The notes: a model not told the origin generated them from the sequence alone. A stretch of DNA of 64,000 bases from Myrica gale (GCA_963930655.1 OZ005615.1:16882001-16946000), one strand, 5' to 3'. Shown: positions 12,001 through 23,372, numbered from the stretch's first letter. Made by a program: numbers and translations.

Positions 12001-15000
12001 CTTAGAACTCATCCACAACATTTTATCCTCCCCCCTCGCCTCCTACTCCACGAATAGAGTAAAGAACGAAACTCCGAAAACACCTCCATCTCCCAATGAT
12101 TAAACAATCTCTCAAAGTGAACATCCCACACTACATCTTTAGTTCTCATCTCCATGCAATCAGCCACCCACTCATCCTTGTGCCTAGCAAGAGAAAATAA
12201 ATGAGGAAACTCCACACTTATTGGTCTTTCACCACACCACTTGTCATGCCAAAACCGAATTCTGGAACCTCTCCCTACCGCAAACCTAATATGTTCTCTA
12301 AAAAAAGTCCACCCTTTGCTAATAAATTTCCATGAACTCACCCCATAGGAACCCTTTTTTTTTATAAGTAACCAATTTTATTAAAAAAGCGATAACAGTA
12401 CAAAGGACTATACCGATACCACTTAGTCTAAACAAGAACCTCGGCAAGTGGAGGTTCTCGAATCCGATTGCCAAGGCTATTTGGAGAATGATTCCTTCGT
12501 GCATTTGGTGGTGCATTTGGAGGGAACGAAATAATAGATGTTTTGAGGATTGTTCATTGTCTTTCGTGAAGTTGCAAAAATGTTTTTCTCTATCTTTGTT
12601 TAGTTGGGCTAATGCGGTGCATGGCTGCCCTTTTGTTGATTTTGATGATTTCCTTAGTTGCCAACTCAAGATCCATGAGCCCAAGATCACCAATAAAATT
12701 CGAAAACTCCAACATAGCACTCCTATAACCCCCACCCCCGACCGCTCACTAAGATAGCGAGTCACATTAAAATCTCCCCCAATGCACCAAGGTAGATTCC
12801 ACCAACTTTGAACCCCGGCTAACTCATCCCACAAAATCCTCCTACTACGATCCTCGTTAGGCCCATAAACACCTGAAAACATCCAATGAACCCCATCCTC
12901 GACGTTTCTGAACCTCAACGATAAGGAGTACATTCCAACACAAGACTCCACCATCTCCAAAATACGGGAATCCCATAGACACAAAACACCACCCGACGCT
13001 CCATCAGCCGCCAGACAGCACCATTTAACGTGAGGCCCTCCCCACAACCTTCTCACCACAGCACGAGACACCTCAACAGTCTTCGTTTCTTGAAGACACA
13101 CTAAATCACCTTTCCACCCTCTTAACAGATTACCAATATTCAAACATTTATTCCTATCATTCAATCCCCTCACATTCCAACAAATAATACGTGGCTTCAT
13201 AGAGAAATCACTAAGTCCCTCCCCTCCTTCTTTTTCCTTCTTGAACCTGAAGCACTCCCATCGTAATTAATCGAACACTCCAAAGCTTTCAACTCCCTAC
13301 GCATCTTACTTCCAACCCTGCCCGAAGCCCTACTACCGCTACCCCTCTCCATCTCCAAGGCAGCGAATAATTTCATTAATTCAGACTCATACCAAACACA
13401 CGAAACCCCAACCAGATGCCGAAATGACGAAATCATCTCCAATACCCAATTCGAAGGTCCATCCACCCCCTCACCCTCGACCCTATCTACCACTGGATAA
13501 ACAATACTCAAAGGTTCATCACACCCCTCATTAACCCCTTCCTCGAGACTCACCATTTCACCTCCAGGAACCAGACCCAACTCCAAACAAGCATTAGACA
13601 AAGGATCAGCAGAATTAGAAAACTCTACCTCGGGTATGGGAAGAGAGCCCATAGCCGGAGGCTGCACCAAATCTGCCACCACATCAGCAACCGACAGCTT
13701 ACCCCCCAAACCAGATGACGACATGTCACCCTCACTCCTAGAGCCTAGCTCACGCTGTCTCTCCACAACAGCTGCACCAAAAGGCTCGGGCTCCCTAAAA
13801 CTCCTCGCCGGAGACTCAACAACCAGAACCGGGGCCACCGGAGTCTCCATAGCCACCACAGAACACTCGACCAGAGCCTCCCCCTTCGCCTGCGCCAAAT
13901 CGTCCATAACTGGTACCACCGGAACCTCCACTGCCACCACAAAGCCCTCGGGAAAAGCCTCTCCCTTCGCCTGTGCCGGCTGAACCTCCTCGGAAAAGCC
14001 CGCTACGACATCGGCAAGTGACTTGCCACCGTCTCCAAGCCCAGGCGTCGAAGGAACGTCAAGGTCTTCGACACGGGGAGCCTGGTCCCGTGAGTAAGAT
14101 GGGCCCTCGTCTGGGAAAGAAGAAATGGGCCCAGAGCCCATACCGTGCTCTTGTGAGGAACTCGGCCCATGCGAACCCAGGCCCTTTGCATCAACCAACA
14201 GTTGCTTGGCTTTTTGCCTATTGTCATAAAATGTGGACTCGCAAACTGAACACTGCACCGGGGTCTTGGAATTATAACTTACCAGCTCGATGAGTCGATT
14301 GACTTCACTTTTTATAAGCATTAAATGCTCCCAGACCAGGCCTTCGAATTGGGTATACTTGGTCTCGTGGTAGCCCGTCTCAGTCTTGGTCCAGACTTGA
14401 TCGTTTCCTTGTTAGCCCTGGCTGGGAGTCGGTGTATCCAGAGATTGTCCAAAAAAGATTGCCACGTTTGTTCTCGGACCATTTTCCGATCTTGTTGGAA
14501 AGTGGCAGATTTGGAGACACGAGGAAGCCGTTCCGCTTTGAAAATATGTGGCTTAAGGTGGATGGGTTTGTGGATTTGATTAAGGAGTGGTGGGAAGGTT
14601 TTAGTTTTAGGGGGTCTCCGAGCTTTGTTATTCTTTCGAAATTGAAGTCCTTGAAACAAAAACTCAAGGTGTGGAATCGAGAGGTGTTTGGAGACTTGGG
14701 GGTTAGAAAGTCGGAGCTGTTGTTTGAGCTTGCAAATCTTGATGGTTTGGATGAGGGGGGCGTGATTGATGAAGCAGGTAGGGATAGGAGGGGGGAGGTC
14801 TCTAGGGAGCTAGAAAACTTGATTTCTATGGAGGAGACGAGCTGGAGGCAGAAGTCTAGGGCTCTTTGGCTGAAGGAGGGAGATCGGTGTACTAAGTTCT
14901 TTCATAGGGTGGCTAATGCTAATAGGAGGGCAAACTTTATTTCAAGCTTGGAGGTGGATGGGGAGGTTGTGGAGGATCCCGTGGAGATTTCTAGGGAGAT

Positions 15001-18000
15001 TGTTGATTTTTACTCTTCTTTATTTGAAGAACCTTTTGCTTGGCGACCCACTTTGGATGGGGTGGAGTTTGCGAGTATTTCGGAGGATGATGCGGAGTGG
15101 CTTGAAAGGCCTTTTGATGTGGAGGAGGTGACGGGGGTGGTCCATAGTCTCAATGGTGATAAGGCACCGGGTCCGGATGGTTTTTGCTTGGCCTTTTACC
15201 AAGCTTGTTGGAAGATTATTAAGCTGGATGTTATTGCGATGTTTAATGAGTTTGCTAGGGATGAGCGGTTTGTTTGGAGTATGAACTCTTCTTTCATTGT
15301 CCTCATTCCCAAGAAGCCAGGGGCGGTTGATCTTAAGGATTTTCGTCCTATTTGTTTGGTGGGGGGAGTCTATAAGATTTTAGCCAAGGTTTTGGCTAAT
15401 AGGCTGAAATTTGTTCTGGACAAGATTATATCACCTTCTCAGAGCGCTTTTGTCAGAGGGCGACAGATTATGGACTCGGTGCTCATTGCTAATGAGTGCA
15501 TAGATTCGAGGTTGAGATCTGGGATGCCGGGAATGCTATGCAAGTTGGATGTTCAGAAAGCCTATGATCATGTGAACTGAAAGTTTCTTTTGTACCTACT
15601 CCGGAGATGCGGATTCGGTGAAAAATGGTGTAGGTGGATCTCGTTCTGCATTTCCTCGGTGAGGTTTTCTGTGCTTGTTAACGGTTGCCCGGAAGGTTTC
15701 TTTGGGAGCTCTCGTGGCTTACGGCAGGGGGACCCTCTTTCCCCACTTTTGTTCGTGATTGTCATGGAAGCCTTCAGCCGTATGTTGGGAAGAGCGGTTG
15801 AGCGGGGGAGATTAGAGGGGTTCATGGTTGGAGGTGGCTCTCGAGGTTGTGTATGCATTTCTCATTTGCTCTTTGCGGATGATACTTTGGTGTTGTGTGG
15901 AGCGGAGGCGAATCAATTTCGGAGCCTCAGATGCCTTCTTTTGTGTTTTGAGGCGGTTTCGGGCCTTCGTATTAATTTGGCAAAATCTGAGGTTATTCCT
16001 ATTGGCAGGGTTGACAATGTTCAGGAATTGGCGGGTATTTTGGGGTGTGGGGTGTCTTCTCTTCCTTTGAGATATTTGGGCCTTCCATTGGGGGCTGGTT
16101 TCAAGTGTGTGCATATTTGGGATGGGATCATCGAAAGGATGGAGAGGAGGCTTGCAGGGTGGAAGAGGATGTATCTTTCTAAGGGGGGTAGGCTTACTCT
16201 TATTAAGTCTACTCTTTCGTGCCTTCCTAATTATTTCCTATCTCTATTCCCTATTCCGGTTGTTGTGGCTAAGAGGTTGGAAAAGATTCAGCGAGATTTC
16301 CTGTGGGGCAGCGATGAGAAGGTGCATAAGTACCACCTTGTGAAGTGGGAGCTGGTGTGCTCTCCTCTTCATAATGGGGGTTTGGGGATCCAGAGTTTAT
16401 CTATGTTTAATAGGGCTCTTTTGAGTAAGTGGTTGTGGTGGTTTGCTCATGAGAGGGATAAGCTTTGGAGGCGTGTCATTGCTGCAAAATATGGGAGTTG
16501 CGGGGGTGATTGGAGATCTTGTTCTACTAGGGGACCTTATGGAGTTAGCCTGTGGCGATATATTTGCAAAGGGTGGGATTTCTTTAGTCAGCATATTCGG
16601 TATGGGGTGGGAATGGGCGAAAGAGTTCGATTTTGGCACGATGTTTGGTGTGGTGATAATCCTTTGTCTGTGTCTTATCCGGTGGTTTATTCTTTGGCTT
16701 GTAATAAGGAGGCTATGGTGGCTGAGTGTATGGAGGGGAATGATGATAGTGTTGTGTGAAATGTGTCCTTTGTCAGGGCTGCTAATGACTGGGAGCTGGA
16801 GGAATTTTCTGCGTTTTTATCCTTGATGTATGGGTTGGTGATAAGGAGAGGGGAGGAAGATAAGACCATTTGGACGGGTTCTAAGAATGGTTTGTTCTCG
16901 GTTAAGTCCATGTACTCTATCATGGCTAGTAGGAGAAGTTTGTCTCTTCCTTGGAAAGGAGTGTGGCGGTCAAAATGCCCTTCGAAGGTTTCGTTCTTTG
17001 TGTGGGAGGTTATGCATGGGAAAATTCTTACTTCTGACAATCTTCGAAGGAAAGGTATCTACATTGCTGAGTGGTGCTATCTTTGTCGAGAAGATGGGGA
17101 GTCGATCGACCATGTGCTCCTCCATTGTCCGTTCACGCGGGGGCTTTGGAATCACGTGCTTGGTATTATGAAAATTCATTGGGTAATGCCGGAGACGGTG
17201 ACGGGCTCCAATCACCATTGGGTATTATGAAAGCTCCTCCATTATTAAATGCTCCCTGAGCCGCCAAAGTGCTCCAATCACCCTCTTCACACCCATATTT
17301 CTCCGTAATAACAATCTTCCACAAGCTGTCTCTCTCTTGTAACTGAATCGCCAAAGCCATTTTTCAAGGAGAGCTCTATTGAACAAGGAAAGCCTTTTGA
17401 GCCCCATTCCTCCAACACTAACAGGGGAGCAAACTCTAGCCCATTTAACAAGGTGGAATCTATGCTCGTCACCACCACTTCCCCACAAAAAATCCCTTCT
17501 AAGTTTTCCAACCTTTGAGCCACCGATAATGAGATAGGAAAGAGCGACAAAAAATAAGTAGGAAGGCTAGCAAGAGTGGATCTAATCAACGTTAACCTTC
17601 CCCCTTTGGATAGATAAATGCGCTTCCAGCCTGCCAACCTTCTTTCAAATCGTTGAACAATGTCACCCCAAATGCTCACACAATTAAACTTAGCCCTAAG
17701 AGGAAGGCCAAGATAGGTCATCGGAATGAACGACACCCTACAATCCAAAATATCCGTCATCCCCTGAACATCATTCACTCTGCCAGTAGGAATCACCTCC
17801 CACTTGCCGAGGTTAATCCTAAGACCGGACACCACCACAAAACACAACAGCAAGCATCTCAGATTCCTCATTTGCATCTTCTCTTCCCCACATAATATCA
17901 ACGTATCATCAACAAAAAGCAAATGTGAAATACACACCCCATTACTACCACTTCTCCTCTCCTGACCTCAAACCCCTTAATAATACCCCTCCCAACCACC

Positions 18001-21000
18001 TCATTCATCATCCTACTGAAAGCTTCCATAACAATAACGAATAAAAGGGGCGAGAGAGGATCCCCTTGACGCAAGCCACAAGAGCTCCCAAAGAAGCCAT
18101 GAGGAGAGCCATTAACCTTCACTGAGAACTTAACCGTAGAAATACAAAATGCAATCCAACGACACTTCTCCCGAAACCCACATCTCCTCAAAAGATACAA
18201 TAAGAAATTCCAATTCACATGGTCGTAAGCCTTGTGAATGTCAAGCTTGCACATTCATCCCGAAACATTCGACCTCAATCTCGAGTCAATACACTCATTA
18301 GCGATCGAAACGGAATCCAAAATCTGTCTCCCCTCACGAAAGCGTTCTGAGAAGGCGAGATGATTTTCTCAAGAACCAGTTTCAGCCTATTTGCTAAAAC
18401 TTTGGCAAGAATCTTGTAAACCCCTCCAACCAAACTGATAGGGCGAAAGTCTTTCAATTCCACGACACCTGCTTTTTTAGGAATGAGAACAATAAAGGTC
18501 GCATTCAAGCATTTAACAAATTTACCTTTATGGGCAAATTCATTAAACATAGCCAAAACATCCCTCTTAACCATCACCGTTGAGGCTACGGACCACCCCT
18601 GTGACCTCTTCCTCCTCAAAAGATCTCTCAAGCCAACTAGCCTCCTCCTCAGAAATGGAATAAAAAACCAAACCATCTAGAGCTGGCCTCCAAGAACAAG
18701 GCTCCGTATACATAGAGCTATAGAAATCCACAATACTATCTGAAATCAACGACGGGTCCTCCACAGTTTCCCCCTCCACTACCAAACTAGCAATCGAATT
18801 AACCTTCCGATTCGAATTGGCCATACGGTGGAAAAAATTAGTGCATCTATCCCCATCTTTAAGCCACAAAGATCTCGATTTCTGTTTTCAACTAATCTCT
18901 TCTAACTCAATCAGATGATCCAATTCTCCTACCACCTCCAACTTTCTAGTTTTCCCCCTCTCATCAAGGAGCTCCCCCTCATTCAAAGAATCAAGAGAAG
19001 CCAACTCGTTTAACAAGGAAGACTTTCGGATACTGAGATCCCAAAAACTTTCTTGGTTCCATACCTTCAGGTGATTCTTCAAAGCCTTCAGTTTTGAGTC
19101 TAGCACAAAGCTAGGAGAACCCATGAGATTGACTTTTTCTGCCTTCAGTTTTCAGTTTTTCTTGCATTTGTAGACTAGTTTTCCGTGGTTTTAGTTTGAC
19201 TTTTTTTTTTCCAATTTGTTACGTGCAATCAGAGGTCACTTGCTTCATATATCAAAAGATATGCTTGCTCAAACGCAAAGACGGAAGATTTGTGGGCTGC
19301 CCTTGAGGAGGGATCTGGTCAGCCTGTTAACAATCTAATGGATTCATGGACAAAGCAAAAGGGATACCCAGTTGTCTCTGTGAAAGTAAAAGATCAGGAA
19401 TTGCTGTTTGAGCAGGTTTCTCATGTCTAATCTCTTTCTTTTGTTGTCTTGAAACAACATATATCTGAAGTCAGATGCATAGTCAGCTGTTTCGATTTTG
19501 TAATCTTTCTCCTCATGGTAGTATTTTTTGGGAGCTTACAGAGTTCTGACAAATATACGTGATAATGGCAGTCTCAATTTTTTTCAAGTGGGTCCCATGG
19601 GGAGGGGCAATGGATTGTCCCAATAACATTGTGCTGTGGCTCATATGATGAGCGCAAGAATTTTCTGCTGCAAACCAAGTCCGGAAGTCTTGATATCAAG
19701 GAACTCTTGAGTAATAAAAGCGATGCAGTATCTGCTTGGATAAAAATTAATGTGGATCAGGCTGGTTTCTATAGAGTGAAGTATGATGAGGACCTCACAG
19801 CCAGACTCGGTTTTGCAATAAAGAACAAATACTTATCTGCAACCGACAGATTTGGTAATGTAAACTATTTTTGCTACTCATTGCTTTATCGAATTGATGG
19901 TAGAAAACGAGTTAAAAACATCTTCCTTGTACAGGTATCCTGGATGATTCATTTTCCCTTTGTATGGCGCGCCAGCAGTCTTTGACCTCATTGCTTTCCC
20001 TGATGGGTGCTTACAGGGAGGAACTTGATTATACTGTGCTGTCTAATTTGATTAGTGTAATGTTAACATCCTTATCTTGCCTAAGCTTATTTCAGTAATG
20101 TGCTTAGATGTTGATTCTGGTCCTTCTCTTCACAGATAAGTTATAAGGTTGCAAAAATTGTAGCTGATGCAGTCCCTGATTTGCTGGACTACACTAAACA
20201 ATTTTTCATTAGCCTTTTCCAGTTTTCTGCGGAGTAAGTTATCTAATTAAAATTTCTATGTTGACCCTTGTCCAGTCTTCTTTTGAAGTTAAGTGATGTC
20301 TTTGGAGTCATTTATTCTCCATTTGATTGGGAAAGCCCCATTAGATGGCAACTGTTTGGTAACTTAAGGAACTGGACCATTCAAACTACATTTCACAAAT
20401 TCAGAGCGTTGGATGACCAGTTGTCTGACATAATGAATTGTAGGATGATTAAGATGATTTTATTATACATGATGATGTTTTTTCTGGGTTAGTTTAATCT
20501 TTTTCTTCCTTGAATAGAGCTGCCAATAGAAAATAAATAGCAGATATAGGTCCTATTTCACAGAGAAATCTATAGATGTGCCCGAGTGTCTAGATGTAAG
20601 TTGTATTTGTATTGCTGACTTTTTGTCTCATTTATATAAATATGGATGCAGACTGCTTTAAAGCTAACCAATGCAGCCTCTAGGATGTCAAGAAAGTTAG
20701 CAGGAATGATGTGTGCAGCCTGTTGATTAGTTATATCAGAGCTTATAAGCTAATAGATAGCCATACTGTATTCCTGACTCCAATATTAAGCACTGAAGAA
20801 CTTCCTTTGAGCAAGATGAGTCTATTTCTTTCTTCTATTTATGTTTTCTTTTATGTCTGAATTTCTTTGCAGGAAGCTTGGTTGGGAGCCCAAACAAGGA
20901 GAGAGCCATCTAGATGCAATGTTGAGAGGAGAGATTTTGACTGCCCTTGCAGTATTTGGACATGGTCTGACGAAAAATGAAGCAAGTAGGCGTTTTCATT

Positions 21001-23372
21001 TATTCTTAGGTGACAGAAATACACCATTCCTTCCTCCTGACATTAGAAAGGTTGGTAAAAGTAAAATAGTCGATCTTTAGTGTTGCTGTTTCTGCAATCC
21101 CTATTGATGTTTATCATGCACTGTGGTTACAGGCAGCATATATGGCTGTAATGCGGAACGTCAGTACCTCAAACAGATTGGGTTATGAATCTCTTCTGAG
21201 TGTTTACCGAGAGACTGATTTGAGCCAGGAGAAAACACGCATCCTAAGTAATAACCAGTCATTGTTTAAAATGATGCAGAACATGTGAATTTCTTAGTAT
21301 AATGGAGACGTGTATCCTTCCTGCTTGTAGGTTCATTAGCTTCTTCTCCTGATCCCAACATAATTCTTGAAGTTCTCAACTTTTTGTTGGGTCCTGAGGT
21401 ATCTGTTTTTTTTTAATGGTGGAGTTCCGAAGTTATTCATACAATTTGATAAATTTGTTATTATGGAGCTTCAGATGCTGATGCTGACTTCCCTTCCCAT
21501 TTGATCGATAGGTTAGAAGCCAAGATGCAGTTTATGGACTTGCTGTTAGTAGGGAAGGACGTGAAACAGCTTGGGCATGGTTGAAGGTAATACTCAATCA
21601 GTAATGTAAAAGGCAACAAGCATATGGCTTAAACATTCATCTGCATGCTCCATATTTCCGTGATACATTGGTCAAAGGTGTCCTGAAAGAAGTAAAGGAC
21701 TGGTCTAAGAACCTCCATTTAGGTTTAAGAGAAAAGACTCGAGAAAATATGTGGGACAAGGTACTCACTTTCTTTCCTTAAATGAAACGGGCATCATGGT
21801 GCCTCTCATGCATTTGTGCATTAATCTGGTTTGATGAGCAGGCAGCTCTAAGCTGCTATCTACATTTAAGATGCCTATACCTAAGGTGTTGTCGACGTTC
21901 GTTTTTGGGTTTGAGACTCTTGAGTGTTTTTGGAATTGCATGCATGAGATAGATCTAAACCAGATACTGGGTTTGAGAGAAGATAAAGCCATCTTTGGAA
22001 GCAGCAAGTGAATTCGAGGACTTGCATGCTTAAGGTGGACTGACTACAATATCTTTCAGGAGCTTTATATGTTGTATGTCTCATATCTTATACAAGGAAT
22101 ATGAGGTTAAGCCATTTCTATATTGGAATTGCTAGGTGACACTTAAGTGCAGTTTTGATTTTGATCAGCTATTCTTTTTCTAGGGCTAGATTAATTGACA
22201 AGGAAACCAACCAAGGTGCCCACTTGTTCTGGAATTCTTTTTTTTTTAGTTCATTGTTCCTGACATCTGTCTAGAACATAAAGGGAAAGGGAAACCTGCT
22301 TGTATTTTTGTGCTGTTGAGCCGCTCTTCGTTCAGTCTATCTAATATCTACACGGTTGAATTGTGAGCTGATTTTTGCGCAACATATCGCTTTGTTATCT
22401 AATGCCTTTTTTTCTCCATTTAAATGTGGTCGGCATACAGGATAACTGGGAGCATGTTTCAAAAACCTGGGGTTCTGGATTTCTAATTACACGCTTTGTT
22501 AGTGCAATTGTCTCGCCGGTTTGTCACTTTGTCTCTCCTTCCTTCCTCTTTTGTTAGTACCAAGTATCAATATTCATCCTTTGTATCTCAATTACTATTT
22601 TATGCAGAATTAGGATTACATACATTATCACCCATGACTCATTGATACTTTGCATTAATAAGTGACAACTTTGAGCTATTTCTCCCTCAAACTACCAATT
22701 ACAAATATTTTGTACAATCCATTTAAAATTTTTGTCTGATTAAAAGAACATTTGATCGGAAATGACCCCTATATGGTCTATTATCCTATCTGGACGTGAA
22801 ATGACAAAATTGCCTCTTAAAAAAAATGAAAGTAGTGAAAAATAAATAAAAATAAGAAGCTAAAACCAAAAACCAAACAAACTAATACAATAAAAGTTCA
22901 CTTTGTCATTTTAGCTTCGAAGAGAGGAAATATCACAAGTTTATTGTTCATCCACATTTCTATTTAATTTGACTAAAAGTTTAGATGGATAGTACAAGGG
23001 ATTTGTAATTGGTAGTATGAACGTGAAACTATCTTAAAATAAGTTGTTTATGGTGCAAAATGTTGATAAATCCTGTAGTATAGAGGTTTAAAAAATTGTA
23101 TTTAACACAGAATTAAGCACAATTCATTAGTTAGTGGGAATACTTACCGTTTTGTTTTTTCTTGTTCTATTCTGCCTCTTTCCCAGTTTTCTTCATTGGA
23201 AAAGGCCAAGGAAATAGAGGACTTTTTTGCCAGCCGTATTAAGCCCACGATTGCTAGAACCTTGAAGCAGAGCATCGAACGAATTCACATCAATGCGAAT
23301 TGGGTTCAAAGTATCCAGAATGAGGAACATCTTGCTGACACCGTGGAGGAATTAGTGCACAGGAGGTACTAG
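6073..23372 (+). CDS. APM1: aminopeptidase M1 (M1 metallopeptidase, puromycin-sensitive type)
   Basis: Zinc aminopeptidase that removes N-terminal residues from peptides. In Arabidopsis APM1 is membrane-associated and linked to auxin transport and meristem function. Nineteen coding exons join in frame: 6073-6288, 6543-6688, 8486-8588, 8858-9044, 9127-9220, 9402-9555, 9716-9820, 9911-10027, 10129-10242, 19233-19415, 19572-19854, 19935-20056, 20136-20233, 20873-21050, 21133-21247, 21331-21398, 21512-21586, 22441-22518, 23187-23372. All have GT-AG borders and the phases add up. The product is 873 aa, close to the Arabidopsis protein (about 879). The GAMEN substrate motif is at residues 271-275, HELAH zinc site at 307-311 and the third ligand Glu330 in NEGFA. 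The C-terminal helical domain is complete. Intron 2 holds a MITE and intron 9 (8,990 bp) holds nested LINEs, yet no exon is lost. Expression needs correct splicing of that intron. Orthology is confident. Confidence 0.95.
7520..8063. mobile_element. hAT-like MITE, copy 1 (TIR TAGGGCTG), in APM1 intron 2
   Basis: The 544-bp element starts TAGGGCTG and ends CAGCCCTA, with perfect 8-bp target duplications ttaagttc at 7512-7519 and 8064-8071. Both ends are built from many GGTCCGG/CCGGACC words in both orientations. A long inverted repeat at 7596-7617 (ggaccact ... agtggtcc) lies near the left end. The centre carries a GCGCAGTGCA array. Short open frames here translate the repeats and are not genes. 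The 8-bp duplication and TIR point to the hAT superfamily; there is no transposase. Confidence 0.88.
7719..7838. repeat. GCGCAGTGCA palindromic array inside MITE copy 1
   Basis: About 120 bp built from overlapping near-palindromic words (GCGCAGTGCA, GTGCACTG, TGCGCAATGC). It can fold on itself at many registers. A shorter array of the same words occurs at about 37861-37925 in copy 2, so the array belongs to the family. Confidence 0.8.
9601..9673 (+). repeat. 35-bp perfect tandem duplication in APM1 intron 6
   Basis: The 35-bp sequence beginning tggctaatataatatgg occurs at 9601-9635 and again at 9639-9673, separated by tca. The copies are identical, so the duplication is recent. It lies within the intron between exons ending at 9555 and starting at 9716 and does not touch a splice site. 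Confidence 0.9.
10977..11098 (+). mobile_element. tail-only LINE insertion between 51-bp direct repeats
   Basis: Two 51-bp copies (10977-11027 and 11048-11098, two mismatches) flank the 20-bp spacer acttatataaaaaaaaaaaa. The spacer resembles the extreme 3' end of the local LINE family (ttacttataaaaaaa, as at 34384-34398 and, inverted, at 12354-12370). The simplest reading is a LINE insertion truncated at its 5' end to almost nothing, with an unusually long target duplication. A plain tandem duplication with a slipped A-tract is the alternative. It lies in APM1 intron 9. Confidence 0.55.
11354..12353 (-). pseudogene. LINE A, 3' portion (RT C-terminal region, zf-RVT and tail)
   Basis: This is the downstream part of an L1-clade LINE lying antisense in APM1 intron 9. 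The poly-T block at about 11354-11368 is the poly-A tail of the minus-strand element. Reading leftwards from 12353, it encodes [19 protein letters not shown] and a FWHDKWCGE motif (12009-12341), then a degraded zinc-binding zf-RVT region. The terminal domain with [13 protein letters not shown] (11454-11702) follows, then the 3' UTR. Its upstream part resumes at 17255: the protein there stops at TLAAQGA and here restarts at GSYGVSSW, so LINE B interrupted one element. Frameshifts are present. Confidence 0.85.
12436..12660 (+). pseudogene. LINE B, terminal ORF2 block (inverted relative to its tail)
   Basis: The plus strand encodes the family's C-terminal segment: [27 protein letters not shown] and about 40 further residues ending near a stop at the C|tail break. 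The equivalent block in LINE A is 11454-11702 (minus) and in LINE C 34030-34254 (plus). Here it points away from the tail it should precede, showing that it is inverted. Confidence 0.75.
12660..13200 (-). pseudogene. LINE B, AP-endonuclease N-terminal part of ORF2
   Basis: The minus-strand frame starts at 13200 with [18 protein letters not shown], the usual plant LINE ORF2 start. It continues through the catalytic QETK motif ([11 protein letters not shown]), a GVYGPNE motif and [13 protein letters not shown], all expected in the exonuclease-endonuclease-phosphatase fold that nicks target DNA. A frame change follows near 12740, after which another frame gives [17 protein letters not shown] before the block ends. 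The rest of the domain, including the SDHFP motif, is on the other strand at about 14345-14500. The start codon overlaps the ORF1 stop (ATGA at 13200-13197). Confidence 0.85.
13197..14321 (-). pseudogene. LINE B, ORF1 C-terminal region
   Basis: A 374-codon open frame on the minus strand directly precedes ORF2 and ends in a TGA that overlaps its ATG. The product is acidic and low in recognisable structure, with Pro/Ser/Glu-rich linkers and a basic end ([12 protein letters not shown]). This fits the variable C-terminal part of a plant LINE ORF1. The N-terminal DUF4283 and zinc-knuckle domains are missing because the block is cut at 14321. The region is noticeably GC-richer than the flanking intron. 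Assignment rests on position next to ORF2 more than on sequence. Confidence 0.7.
14322..17225 (+). pseudogene. LINE B, endonuclease C-terminus, reverse transcriptase and zf-RVT
   Basis: In order: endonuclease end with [11 protein letters not shown] and SDHFPILLE (to about 14500), a linker, then reverse transcriptase. The RT shows [55 protein letters not shown] and [13 protein letters not shown]. The catalytic FADD box ([12 protein letters not shown], near 15866-15901) and a thumb region follow. The zinc-binding [19 protein letters not shown] (about 17070-17125) comes last. Two in-frame stops, TGA at 15578-15580 and 16757-16759, each replace an expected Trp codon. Otherwise the frame is nearly intact for more than 2.7 kb, so the insertion is fairly young. 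It cannot make a whole ORF2 because its first and last parts are inverted elsewhere. Confidence 0.9.
17255..19125 (-). pseudogene. LINE A, reverse transcriptase portion
   Basis: The minus strand encodes the same L1-clade reverse transcriptase in several frames: 18888-19124 (linker, [14 protein letters not shown]), 18567-18869 ([16 protein letters not shown]), 18275-18676 ([25 protein letters not shown]), 17898-18254 ([38 protein letters not shown]) and 17287-17937 (thumb region). The catalytic box reads [10 protein letters not shown] where the sister copy has FADD. Frameshifts separate the pieces, so it is dead. The 5' end is truncated near 19125, and no endonuclease or ORF1 follows. Its 3' continuation is 12353-11354, on the far side of LINE B. 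It is older than LINE B. Confidence 0.88.

Larger units (their letters stand above)
12354..17254. mobile_element. LINE B, inserted in LINE A, internally scrambled
   Basis: Four blocks that together tile one 5'-truncated L1-clade LINE appear in the wrong order and orientation. They are: the 3' UTR and tail on the minus strand (about 12354-12435), the terminal coding block on the plus strand (about 12436-12660), ORF1 end plus endonuclease N-terminus on the minus strand (about 12660-14321), and endonuclease C-terminus plus reverse transcriptase on the plus strand (about 14322-17225). Breakpoints match: endonuclease stops at DLGLMDLEL near 12660 and resumes as GYTWSRGS near 14345. The zf-RVT region stops at WVMPETV near 17200 and resumes as [13 protein letters not shown] near 12436. 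About 30 bp of filler (17225-17254) separates it from LINE A. Real rearrangement and misassembly are both possible. Confidence 0.75.

Noticed and set aside
13636-14293. Plus-strand frames of 84-115 codons over the LINE ORF1 region
   Set aside because: Shadows of the GC-rich ORF1 frame on the other strand.
12354-17254. Two independent twin-primed LINE insertions side by side
   Set aside because: The break between 17225 and 12436 falls at the same point of ORF2, leaving only about 15-25 nt unaccounted for, so one element is more economical. Not fully excluded.
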